Below are positions 46,431 to 56,640 of a stretch of 64,000 bases of DNA, piece after piece. The notes under the pieces are model-generated. The model worked only from the letters and a program-made list of their open reading frames with translations, ran no database searches and had not been told where the DNA came from. The stretch's first letter is position 1; every line of letters starts with the position of its first letter. Position numbers and translations under genes: made by a program. This DNA comes from Tolypeutes matacus (lineage: Eukaryota > Chordata > Mammalia > Cingulata > Chlamyphoridae): assembly GCA_026826555.1 (NCBI GenBank), contig JAKSZT010054001.1, positions 1,924,151 through 1,988,150 on the forward strand, given 5' to 3'.

Positions 46431-48255
46431 AAATAACGAACACTGAAATTTAACAGTGCAGAGTTTCATTTTGTGCTAGGAACAAATAAGGCTAGTTTAA
46501 ATTACTTTTAAAGGAATATTTTTAAAGGAATAACTGTATCTCTTATGAGGGCATCTTTCTAGCCTGCCAAGCATAAGCAAACTTATACTTTGAGCTGGAC
46601 TTGATAAAAGAAATATTTTGCCTTATCCAGTTATGTTAAATTGTTTCTCAAGTGCATGAAGACAAGTTGTTTTTCATACAGGTTAGGCAAGCCCTTCTCT
46701 TGTGCATCTGGAGGTGATATGCAGCTGCCTGGTAATTTCCTGCTTATTAGGAACTTTCCCCTTATTTCAGTCATCTCTTAATTTTTACATTTTGAACATG
46801 GTTTTTCTCGATACGCATGTTTGACATTCAATAAATCAATTTCTAGAGTACTTATTGATTTTTCTAGTGCTAAACACACATGCAGATATTTAATTCAGTT
46901 TGAGAAAATGAAATAGAAATAAGGATTACACTAACATGTTCTTTCTGATAAATGAAAAATCAGTATAATTTTTAAATTTGGTGTGTGAGGTTTTTAATAA
47001 GAATCTGAATGTTGAATCTCAATTCATAAGCAAAATGATGCCACTTCTAAGTAACTTGTTAACATTTAATATAAGGCAACTCTTAACCTTTAATGCTTAA
47101 AAAAAAAATCAGATTCTGAAACCATAAGTAAAAGCCTAAATAAAGCACACAACATAATGTTGCCAGATAACCACTTGGAGAGACCTGGCTATCACAGCAT
47201 GGCCAATTCAAATTTCAGTGATGCCTCTTTAAACCCTAATGAACCGTAGAGCCCTAATGAGAGGTTTCACTAAATCCTATTCAACCAAGCATAAATTTCA
47301 CAGAGAAAAGAGAAAACTAGGAGGCTATTGCATCTTAAATAGTGATTTTGCATCAACAATGTTTACAGGTTATTTTTCCTCTAGATAAAGAATCTAAATA
47401 GCTCCAACTCCACAGGACTGAAATGTAGGGTTTAATACGACATGAAATACATATTATGTAAGTCAATATTCTGCATCAATTCATCATTGATAAAGAATCA
47501 ATCTATCAACTGAATTTCTTTTAGGAAAATTATAGTTGCGTAGTTTTATACACTGAATAGATTATGAAATGTTTAATAAGGATCCAAAGCTCTTTTGTGT
47601 AGGAAAAATTAATGCTAAGACTAAAGAAAACAACTGATTCAATAGAAAAAAAAATGATATTCAGTTAATTGAGAAAATAATATCAGTCACATGAGTTTCT
47701 GGCAACTTATAGATGAAAATGCATTGAAGACTACATATCTTCTTTCCTTTACTAATGATGTTGGCATTGTGTGGACAGAGTGATGGGTAAAATATGTCAA
47801 AAGATCAGGCCATAAAGGCATTACAATCTCCATTCTAAATTAAGTTCCCCCATACCCCCCTCACTTTTGCTCAAGACCTTTAAGCATGATCATTAGACAA
47901 CTGCAACCAGAACTTCACCTGGCTCCAAGTAGAAAAAAGGGTAACACTGAGTTGCCTAAATCCACTACCTGTAAGATGAAATCCACCCTGGTAATGTTCA
48001 ACCCTTTTGTCTGTAGGTACCACTTTTTCCTTTAAAAAACTAATTTTGGAGCACCATATGTTAATTATCGGAACTGTAGCCAAAAGAAGGGGAAAGCAGA
48101 ATGAAGAGAGACCTCACAGACCATTTTTATTGCCCAACATTAAAATAGAATGAACGAATCTTATTTAGACATATGCTAAAGCATAGGTCCCAAATCCCAG
48201 GAGGAAAGTAATATTTAATGGTTGTTAGCATGATATAACACAGGATAACAGCCAT
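46431..48255. other. unassigned AT-rich sequence
   Basis: About 1.8 kb without a recognised gene or repeat family. An A-run is at 47,100-47,108. Confidence 0.4.
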
Positions 48256-48297
48256 GCACACCCCTTGCAAGTGTCAATATCATTTCTTCAGGGAGGC
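48256..48297 (+). repeat. L2 LINE, left piece
   Basis: 'gtcaatatcatttcttcagg' and 'gaggc' continue directly into the sequence at 50,632 ('gaggccttttctgatttacc') when the intervening insertion is removed. Together they read as the L2 segment 'cctcagggaggccttccctga'. This is the oldest layer of the nest. Confidence 0.6.
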
Positions 48298-48967
48298 TGT
48301 GGCAGTTTGATGTAATTATGAATTCCAAAAATATAAGTGAATCATGCTTGTAAACTGATCTGTTAATCTGGGCATGATTAGGTTAGGATTAGGGCGTTGA
48401 GCCCCACCCCTTGGTGGGTGGGGAATTGAATATAAAAGGCAAGGCATATCTTTCATGTTTATTCGGTTGAACCAATCCCCACGAAACCGCCCCCCAGACA
48501 CCCTCCCCCCAATAATCCCCCGCAGTACCCATTGTAACCCTTCTGTGATCCAAATCATTCAAAGGATCGGGGGATGGGGCTTGGTCACGATGGGTGGATA
48601 ATCACACAATAAATGAGGGAATCTGAATTCCTAGCCTGGAGAGCTCTGCCACAATCTCCAAGGGAGCAGCAATAGTCCTCTGAGTGTAGGGACAGTACCT
48701 GTCAAAATAGGATGACCCACTGATGTTGTTTTTTTTATTTTTTATTGATGACTACCCTTGTGAGTCTTTGCTCTTGTAAATGAGACTTAGCCTGCAGTTG
48801 TGGGGTGCCTAAGGGTTGCCACCTGAGAGCCTCCTTGTTGCTCAAATGTGGCCTCTCTCTAAGCCAAACTCACCATATGATTGCATTACCTTCCCCCCAA
48901 CGTGGGACATGACTCCCGGGGATGAGCCTCCCTGGCAACGAGGGATTAATACCAAGTGCCAACTGGC

Positions 48968-49045
48968 AGCTTTGTGCAGTGGCAGTATCGTAGCCAATGA
49001 GGTTTATCCGAGGCACGATTATTGCTAATTGAAAACTTTTCCCAA
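48968..49045 (+). pseudogene. U4 snRNA pseudogene, 3'-truncated
   Basis: From 'agctttgtgcagtggcagta' through 'cgattattgctaattgaaaa' to 'cttttcccaa' this is the first 76-78 bases of U4, covering the U6-pairing stem II, the 5' stem-loop with the k-turn region, and stem I. I count two differences from the mammalian U4 I know, both at CpG sites. The 3' half is missing and there is no poly-A tail. The flanks 'aagtgccaactggc' (48,954-48,967) and 'aagtgccaaatggc' (49,044-49,057) are 13/14 identical and look like a target duplication. Truncation near base 67-79 without a tail fits the class of U4 pseudogenes explained by self-primed reverse transcription. Confidence 0.95.
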
Positions 49046-50139
49046 GTGCCAAATGGCAACACAACTGGAAAAAGACCTTGAATAAAAGGGGGAAATGGTA
49101 AAGACAAATGAGTTCAAGTGGCTAAGAGACTTCAAAGAGAGTCGGGAGGTCATCCCAGAGGTAACTCTTACGCACACCTCAGTAGGAGCTCATAGAACAT
49201 CTAAGTGCCTATCACCCCACTCAGTGGAGTTCCTGAGAGCTCCGGAGACACCCTGGTCCTATATAAGGGGGGATAGCCCCAGAGACTGATGCCTTATCAG
49301 TGGGTTCTATTTTGGAATCTGTGCTCCTGAGAGTGACAGAATTAGACTCAAATAAGCCCTCCCTGCACATGGTTCACCAGTCCCTTCTATTCAAACCTAC
49401 ATGTGATGCTGGAGTTTCTTAGGTATACTTCCAGAGACTGGAGCCTCCCGCCTACCTATGTGCCAGGTGTGCATGAAATCTAGGTGGAGCTGCAACTCCT
49501 ACCCTACAGCTCAATGGACTCATCCAAGTCACCTGGTGAGGAGACAACGATGGGAAATGGCCATCCCAGGGAATGGAGAGGGCCTGCATCTGCAGGCAGC
49601 ATCATCCCACCCACCATATCCATGGGATATAAGCCCTCTCTCACTTGGAGTTGGAGTGGACATCACCATCCCAGTCGCCTCTGGATTGGGGGAAGAACTA
49701 TGGACTAGAGTGGACTTGATGGTTTTCTCTTGCTCACATATGGTGATTCTTGCAATGCAAGAAATTATAACAATGAGGTGGAGCCAGTGGCTACTTGACA
49801 GTTTTTGGGTAGGGAGGGGATGAGCAGTTGAAATACAGGGGCTTCTTTGGGAGTTGGAGGTTGTCCTGAGTACTGTTGTGGCAATGGATGTAGGCCATTT
49901 TAAATCAGCACACACCACTCAGACCTGAGTGGGAGAGAGTGTGGTCTACAGTGTGAACTGTGGTCTATGGTTGGTGGCAAGGCTCCAGGATGTGTAAGTT
50001 CATTGAGGTTGGTGGGCCACACTGTGGGAGATATTTGTGTGGGATGTGGTGGGAGGTGTGGGAGGTGGGCAACATGGGAATCCCAGTGGGTTCCGTGTAA
50101 TATTTTAGGTAATCTAAGCACCTCTTAAAATATATGTAT

Positions 50140-50255
50140 ATATATATATATATAAATAACATTTTTGTAAGCAAATACACATATATGCATATATATTTAT
50201 ATATCATTTTGCAAATGTTTATGTATTGTGAGAATTTTGATTTTTACCCATAATA
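50140..50255 (+). repeat. 3' tail shared with the copy at 19.5 kb
   Basis: Contains 'aacatttttgtaagcaaata', 'atatcattttgcaaatgttt' and 'attgtgagaattttgat', then 'ttacccataat' and A. It is nearly identical to the reverse strand of 19,520-19,640 but has a (TA)n run on its left where the other copy diverges. Confidence 0.85.
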
Positions 50256-50631
50256 AAAAAAAAAAAAATAAGGAAAAAAAAAAAAAAAAAAAAGGCAAGG
50301 CAAAGGACAATTGAAGCAGTCTTCTGAGAAGCAGTTTTGATGTTGGAAAGAAGGCCCCAGGAGAAGAGAAGCAAGCCGTTTGCCCGATCATCTACAGCTG
50401 ACCTTGTGGAGAGAAACGCAGCCCCGGGAAGAGAGGAACCCCAGAAGCCTAAACCCTGGCAAACGCCGGCAGCTGTCTTGCTCTAACACAGGGCAATGGA
50501 CTGTGGTGAGAGAAGAAACTTAATGCTTTATGGCCTGGTATCTGTGGACTTCTACCCCAAATAAATATCCTTTATAGGGACCAACCCATTTTTGGTATTT
50601 TACATTAGCACCCCTTTGGCTGACTAATACA

Positions 50632-50880
50632 GAGGCCTTTTCTGATTTACCATGCTAGATCAATTTCAAACTCCCTGTAATGCTTCCCTTCTATCACAAC
50701 TTTCATTCTGAACTATTTGTACAACTATTTATTTCAGGCTCATCTCCAACCATTGTGTAGAAAGTTCCAGGTGGGCAGGGACCATCTATCTCGCGTCACT
50801 GTTACATCTGGGGCCTAGCATAGTGATTAATGTATAAAACACTCAATTGGTTTTGAAATGAGTAAATGAAGAAGTGAATG
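50632..50880 (+). repeat. L2 LINE 3' end, right piece
   Basis: 'gaggccttttctgatttacc', 'atttatttcaggctcatctc', 'aggtgggcagggaccatcta', 'ggggcctagcatagtgatta' and a terminal 'aatgagtaaatgaagaagtg' are L2 3' coding and UTR blocks. It resumes after the nested insertion. Confidence 0.78.
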
Positions 50881-50989
50881 GCTATGCCGTCCCAGTTAAT
50901 CCTAACAGCAAAGCGAGAATCAGACACCTTCGTGCACAGATGTAGTTCTAGTGGGTACCTTGGTAATGTGTCTGAATATTAAGTACACA

Positions 50990-51440
50990 TATCCTTTCAC
51001 TTCCTTTAATAAAAGATGTCTATACAGGGATGATTAAAGAACATTGTTTATAATCACAATAGCTCAGAACCAACTTAAAATCCAATAGCAGGTAATTAAT
51101 TAAATAAATTACGGCACATCCTTAAAAATGGACTACTATAGTAAATCACACACCCACAAAATGACAATGCTGATTTAAAAGCATGGAAAAATATCCACAT
51201 TACCCTGTAAGAGAAAAAAAATCAGCTCACAAAGTAATATACATAAAAGATGCACAGAAAAATAACTATACATATGCATAGGAAAAATACACATGAAAAA
51301 ATGCTGAAAGGGTATCAGCTATTAACAGAGTTTACCTTTCAGTGGTGAAACTATATAGTATCTTTATTTTTTTCACTATGTTTTTCCTCAATTTTAGCAA
51401 TAAATACACTTTAATTTCATAATAAAAATTAAAATTATTA
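50990..51440 (+). repeat. ancient L1 (L1ME-like) 3' end
   Basis: 'ataatcacaatagctcagaa', 'aattaattaaataaattacg', 'gcacatccttaaaaatggac', 'aaaaatatccacattaccct' and the final 'cataataaaaattaaaatta' have the layout of old L1 3' ends. Diverged; edges approximate. Confidence 0.6.
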
Positions 51441-53475
51441 AGAGAAAAGGAAACTGAGAGGATGGATTATGACAATAACATGGATAAAGTCTAGTGTTTC
51501 TTGTATGTAATCATTTTCTATTTAATAAAACTATTAATTCTTATATATAAATGATTACTTAAATATATTAAATGGTTACATATATTGAGCTATTAATGAA
51601 TATTAAATGTCATTAAAATGCTAATCAATGATTAGGTTTTTTAAATTAAATATCTAACCTCTAATACTTTAAATAATAAAGACTAATAGTTTGTGTGTGT
51701 GTTTTTTTTTAAGACTAATAGTTTTGAGGAGGGAACACAGCAAGGAATTTGTTCCAGCAACTTTTTTTTTTGGTAAGGAGAATATTCATATAAAAAAATA
51801 AAATAAAGTAAGGAATCAGTTACATTGTCTGTAAAACACAATCTCTTCTTTTCTATAATTGTGGCCAATGTCATGGCCATTGGTTTGTGACCAAGACAAG
51901 TGACAAAAATAATTGATGACATCTCAGGGGAAAATACCTACCTAAAGTTTACTATGAAACCCACCCAATACCACACCGAGCGTCCGGGTCATACCTGGAG
52001 CACGTGGCTTTTATTAATGTTGTTGTTTGTGGGGGTTGGGTATAGGAAAATCATGTGCTCAAATCGTCAGTATGACTGTTACAACTGCCCACTCAATGCA
52101 AGTCTCTGTGGAAAGAAACTACTGTGTACAGTGACAAGCAAATCCTAAAGATATCAATAAAGAGTTCAATAAGTCACTTGATGCCAACTTAATTTTGTAA
52201 TGTTGTTGGAGTAATCCCCAAGGAGGCTGTGGCTGTCTCGAAGTAGTTCCAAGGCAGCAAATGTCACAGCCGTCCAAGGACGGGAGGATGCTAATGCAGC
52301 ATTTTTCATAAAATAAAACAGGGTTGCTGCTCCCCCTCACATCATAACAAAGCCCTGATGGATGTGCACTCTGCGTGGTGAATTGATTTTTGTTAAGTCT
52401 GAGCTCTCATACTATTTTATCCTAATGTGCCTAAATAAGCAATGTTGACTCCTTAATTTACTCATTTTAACACCAGGAGCTTCCAGGACTCCATTAACAT
52501 GACGCCACATTTAGGTTGTCTGTTGAATTTGCTAACCTCAAATGTATGAAATCTGAATTCTTAAAATTGATAGCACTACCAGGTAAATAATTTCTTTTAA
52601 AGCCAATAGTAAACTTGTGTATCAGCATTTCGACAAGTCACATCCAAAAATACTTAAACCAGAGGGTACAGTGAATTAATTAGCAGCATCCTTTATTACA
52701 AGGGTTGATTGTGGGTGTGTTCCAAATGCAACCCGAAGACCCTAAAGATGTAGTTTAATGCTTTGCCACCGAAAAAAGCCATTGGAAAGATACTCATTGA
52801 AGGAAACTCAACAAAACAGAATGTTATTCAATAGATATACCAATTCTGCCAAAAGCAAAATAGACTATTAGGGTCTGGAGTAATTTGGAAATAACAGTAA
52901 ATTCTATAAGAAAAGAAAATAGAAAGGAAGAGAGGAAAAGAATCACTACAAGTAAAACAATCAGCATTTTAAAACAAATTGAAAATATGTACCAAAATAG
53001 AAGATTATTTTAACCAAGGCAAATCCAAAAAGAATTAGTTTTAGGGACAATTGCATGATATACAGTAGTGATAGGGGATATAGTAATACATGTTTTTTTT
53101 TTTCAGGGATATAAGAAATCTATTTCCTTACAAGTCATTGGAGGGATATTGTGGTTTGGACTTTCATTTCATTCTTTTAATCTTATTTATCTGCTATTTA
53201 TTTCTGAGTGCTTGGTGGTTGAATTTCATCAGTAAAAAATCTGAGCAATTGCAGGGAGATATAGTCAATGAATTTCTCTTCCCATCAAGTTCACTGCTTT
53301 GCAAGGTCTTTTTTTTTTTTTTTTTTTTTGGTATTACTTTTATTGACTCTGGCAAAACTAAATATATGCTTAACTCTAGTTCCACATCTGTATTGATAAT
53401 GATGGGTCATAGCCCTTCACTGCAACCCAAACTGTGATCTTATAAAAGCCTACCTCCTTCAGTTCCTCAGAAAGT
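51441..53475. other. unassigned sequence, with a possible regulatory stretch
   Basis: About 2 kb without a gene or confident repeat. T-runs at 51,705-51,711, 51,762-51,770 and 53,309-53,328. The part from 52,150 to 52,800 is described separately. Confidence 0.4.
52150..52800. promoter_or_regulatory. candidate regulatory stretch (speculative)
   Basis: Repeat-free and less AT-rich than its neighbours, with the imperfect palindrome 'tgctaatgcagca', a Cdx-like 'ttttcataaaat', and several TAATTA-type cores ('cagtgaattaattagcagca'). Suggestive only; whether it is conserved cannot be told from this sequence alone. Confidence 0.2.
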
Positions 53476-54066
53476 TAAGTATAGAATTACCATATGACCC
53501 AGGGTATGTTTCGATATGCCATTTCTAGGTATATACCCCAAAGAATTGACAACAGGACATGAACAGATATTTACACATTGATGTTCATGGTGGCATCTTT
53601 CACAATTGCCAAAAGATGGAAGCAATCCAAGTGCTCATCAATTGATGAATGGATAAACAAAGTGGGTATAAACATACACACTCAGCTCTACAAATAAATG
53701 AAATTCTAATTATGCGGCAACATGGATGAACCTTGAAGATACTGTGGTGAATGAAATAGCTGGACACAAAAAGATAAATATTGTATGATCTTACTAAAAT
53801 GAAATAATTAGAATAAGCAAACTTATCTAGAATACAGTTTACCAGGGGATGGAGTGGGGGTATGGAATAGGAAGTTAAGGCTTAAAATGTATAGAGTTTC
53901 TATTTGGGACAATGAAAACGTTTCGAAAATGGATGGTGGTGATAGTGGCACAACATTGTGAATGTAATCAACAGCACTGAATTATGTATTTGAATGTGGT
54001 TAAAAGGGGTAATTTTAGGTTGTATATAGGTTACTAGAATAAAATTTTTTTTAAATTAAAAAAAAA
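53476..54066 (+). mobile_element. L1 3' end
   Basis: Blocks in order: 'tagaattaccatatgaccca', 'aggtatataccccaaagaat', 'acacattgatgttcatggtg', 'ccaaaagatggaagcaatcc', 'gatgaatggataaacaaagt', 'acatggatgaaccttgaaga', 'tatagagtttctatttggga', 'aatggatggtggtgatagtg' and a short A-tail. This is the end of ORF2 and the 3' UTR of an L1M-type element, 5'-truncated, with frames broken. Confidence 0.93.
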
Positions 54067-55049
54067 CTTGCCTCCTTATTGAAGCTTAGCCTTTGCTTGT
54101 AAAAACAAGAAGGTCCAATTAGTGATTCAGAGGAAAATGGGAGGGCAGTCTTTTGTGCATAGGCATCTCTGTTCAAAAACCTAAAATCCATAATGAGTCC
54201 TGTTTAACACGATGGATGACCTCCTTTCAGACAAGCTCAAATACCAGGTCACTAATGAGCAAGAATTTAAAATGCAAAGGCCATGAATGAAACAGGTTAT
54301 TGTGAAAATTGGCTCATATTAAGAAATTTAAAAGACGTGGCTAGTTCTGTTTGGCCTGACAGGTCTAACTAATTAATCAAAAGCTTTGATAAGTAACTAA
54401 CTTCTGGCATTTTAAAGGGGAAACTCTGATCTAACAAACAGCAAAAGAAAAGAACAATCTTGAGGCTGCTTAAAATATAAAGAATGGAATTCCATGGCCA
54501 TGTGCATGACCCATGTTTATTTTGACAAGCATGTTCCAGTAAAAGCTGTGATATCTGGAATACACTGGTTAGAAAGCATTAAACATTAGCATATTTGCGA
54601 TGCCCCTATTAAAAGCATTTATTCCAAGAAAAAGTACTAACATGGAGAGCTTGCTAAAAAGACTTGAGAGGCTGTTATTACTGATTAGGTTAACTGAGAA
54701 GAGAGGGAGCTTGCAATGAGGCAGAGCATAAAGGAGCCAGGCTCTCTGCCTTGCCCCACAGCCGGTGCTTCCTTTTCTGGTTCTCACTGCTTGTATCTGT
54801 GGCACCAGGAGCTGTACTGGTTAATTAGAATGTCAAGCGTCTCTTTCCCCTTGTCCTCAATTCAAAAAAACAAGGTATCAGGTGGCAAGGCTTTTACTGT
54901 GCTTAGAGTAAAAACACACTGGGCAGATGTGCCTGCAGAATTTACAACGGGCCTACTGGTAAAGAAGGCAGCCACGGGTCAGAAAAGAGGAAGGAGGTTG
55001 GAGGCATTTAGATCTGGGCTGAAGTACTGAGCCCCACCACTGATGGTCA
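54067..55049. other. unassigned sequence
   Basis: No gene or repeat recognised in just under 1 kb. The interval 54,570-54,640 includes 'attagcatatttgcgatgcc', a POU-like word. The 104-codon frame at 54,716-55,030 shows no recognisable domain. Confidence 0.4.
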
Positions 55050-55195
55050 ATTCTGCAGGTCAATTAAAACATTTTGAACCTCATTTTTCTTACCTGTAAA
55101 TTGGGACTAATGCTACCTTCTTTGCATCTTGCAGTCTATCAGACTAGAGATAGTGGCTGGCTTATAGTTGTGGCTCAATAAATGGTGGCTGTAGT
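55050..55195 (+). repeat. MIR SINE fragment
   Basis: 'ttttgaacctcatttttctt', 'acctgtaaattgggactaat' and 'gtggctcaataaatggtggc' are the MIR core and its 3' end. Confidence 0.8.
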
Positions 55196-55204
55196 TTTCC
55201 TCTT

Positions 55205-55680
55205 CTGACACTGTGGCCACCAAAGACTCACACCTCCTGATATTTATTCATTATGGATAATCCCTCCCACTTGGACTCTGGCCTTCACCATGGGACTAGC
55301 ATTGATCATGGGGTATTAAGGGAGGCTTTATAAGTACTTGCACATTGGGACTAATCCTCTTGGAATGCTTACTTTTCTGAAGATCTGTCTTTGAGATCAG
55401 CTGCCATTCTGTGAGAAGCCCAATCTAGCCATGTGGAAAGGCAACACCAAGGAGAACTGAGACCCCCAAGCTACAGCCAGCAAAAACTTGGCTGTCATGT
55501 TCATGAGACCATCATGGAAGTGGACACTCCAGCATTTCCAGTGAGCCCCATCTGATACCATGTGGAGCAGAACAAGCTATCCCCACTGAATTTTGCCCAA
55601 ATTGCAGAATTATGAAGGAAAAAACCCTTTTATTTTAAGCAGCAGGTTTTGGGGTGATTTGTTAGTAATAGATAGTAAGA
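55205..55680 (+). mobile_element. MaLR/ERVL-type LTR remnant
   Basis: 'ctgtgagaagcccaatctag', 'ccatgtggaaaggcaacacc', 'accatcatggaagtggacac', 'ttttaagcagcaggttttgg' and 'ggtgatttgttagtaataga' match the layout of an old mammalian LTR that ends 'gctaagttttggggtgattt'. Diverged, no partner LTR. Confidence 0.65.
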
Positions 55681-55689
55681 CCACTTCAT

Positions 55690-56259
55690 CACCTTTTCAT
55701 CATCTGCTACTGATTACTGACTCCCAAGAATCTGCATGATGTTTAAAGCAGCTCTGTTCCAAATAATTGTGAGATGCTCAAGAATTTTATAGTTCTCATA
55801 AACTCTGGATTGGCTTTGAAGATTGGCTGAAGAATGCTAGACCAAATACAACCATCTTTCCTCTTATGAGAGATCTAAATAAATGAAGTTGTCAAGTAAG
55901 TGAAAAACAAAGTACTCTTTTGGAGTGTTTCACATAATTTTTATAAATTTTTACATATATTTTTGATACTGCTATTTTCCTTCCTGTGATCTACCTTTGT
56001 TTTACACAAATTCTCACATTTATCTGTCAATATGGCAAGTTTCTAATTATATTTATATCACTTCTTTTTATTCTCCCTCAACAAATATGGAAATACTTGT
56101 AGTTTTGAGTACTTTAAGCATATCTTCCAATATTACACTCTGAAAGCAGTGATGTGGCAAAAACTGCTATTATCTACTATAATATCCATTCTCCTCATCC
56201 TCCTTAGTAACAGAACCCGAAATATATTTATTATGATATTGTACCCAACTAAAATTCTA
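55690..56259. other. unassigned AT-rich sequence
   Basis: Spacer between two LTR remnants, nothing recognised. Confidence 0.4.
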
Positions 56260-56640
56260 GAATTACAAGTCTCCCTTGCATCAAGGTATGGCCATGAGAG
56301 TTAGTTCTGACCAATAATATATACACAGAACTGATGCATGGGATTTATAGAAAGAATCCTTAAAAAGAAAGGACAACCCACATGACTCCCCCTCCTTTTG
56401 TAGCTTCCTTTTGTACTAGGATGCCTTAAGATCCAACAGCCATCTTGGACAATAAGGTGACCTGGAGGATGAAAGTCATGTGTTAATGAAATTACAGAAG
56501 GACAGAATGACTCCAGGTCTCTGATGATAGTAGAGCCATGATATCAGTTCTGGGCTCCTATGTCTGCAATTATTTTATATGACACTAAAAAATTAACTTC
56601 TACTTTGCTTAAAGCTATTATTTTATGATTTCTATACATA
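56260..56640 (+). mobile_element. ERVL-type LTR remnant
   Basis: 'gtatggccatgagagttagt', 'ctgaccaataatatatacac', 'cagccatcttggacaataag', 'gtgacctggaggatgaaagt', 'catgtgttaatg' and 'ttgcttaaagctattatttt' have the block order of old ERVL-type LTRs. Family not named. Confidence 0.55.

Larger units (their letters stand above)
48447..50289 (+). mobile_element. L1-tailed non-coding retroelement
   Basis: About 1.84 kb between perfect 13-base duplications 'aaaaggcaaggca' (48,434-48,446 and 50,290-50,302), ending in about 40 bases of A-rich DNA. The 3' part resembles an L1 3' UTR: 'gtctacagtgtgaactgtgg', 'tctatggttggtgg', 'ggccacactgtgggagatat'. A final ~110-base tail is shared with 19,520-19,650. 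The body ('cgtgggacatgactcccggg', 'gatgagcctccctggcaacg') matches no protein or family I recognise. The longest frame is 121 codons with no known motif. It is presumably copied by L1 proteins in trans. A U4 fragment is inserted within it. Confidence 0.82.
48298..50631 (+). mobile_element. solo LTR of MaLR/ERVL type, copy 2, split by a retroelement
   Basis: It begins TG ('tgtggcagtttgatgtaatt') and ends CA ('gctgactaataca'). The perfect 5-base duplication 'gaggc' lies at 48,293-48,297 and 50,632-50,636, the size expected for an ERVL/MaLR integrase. The LTR itself is 48,298-48,446 plus 50,303-50,631, about 480 bases. It has a TATA box ('tataaaagg' from 48,431) and a poly-A signal ('aaataaatatcctt' near 50,560). 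The left third matches the LTR at 8,023. Confidence 0.88.

Noticed and set aside
49458..49918. 121- and 129-codon frames on opposite strands
   Set aside because: Both are inside the retroelement body and overlap; no similarity to gag, pol, env or L1 proteins.
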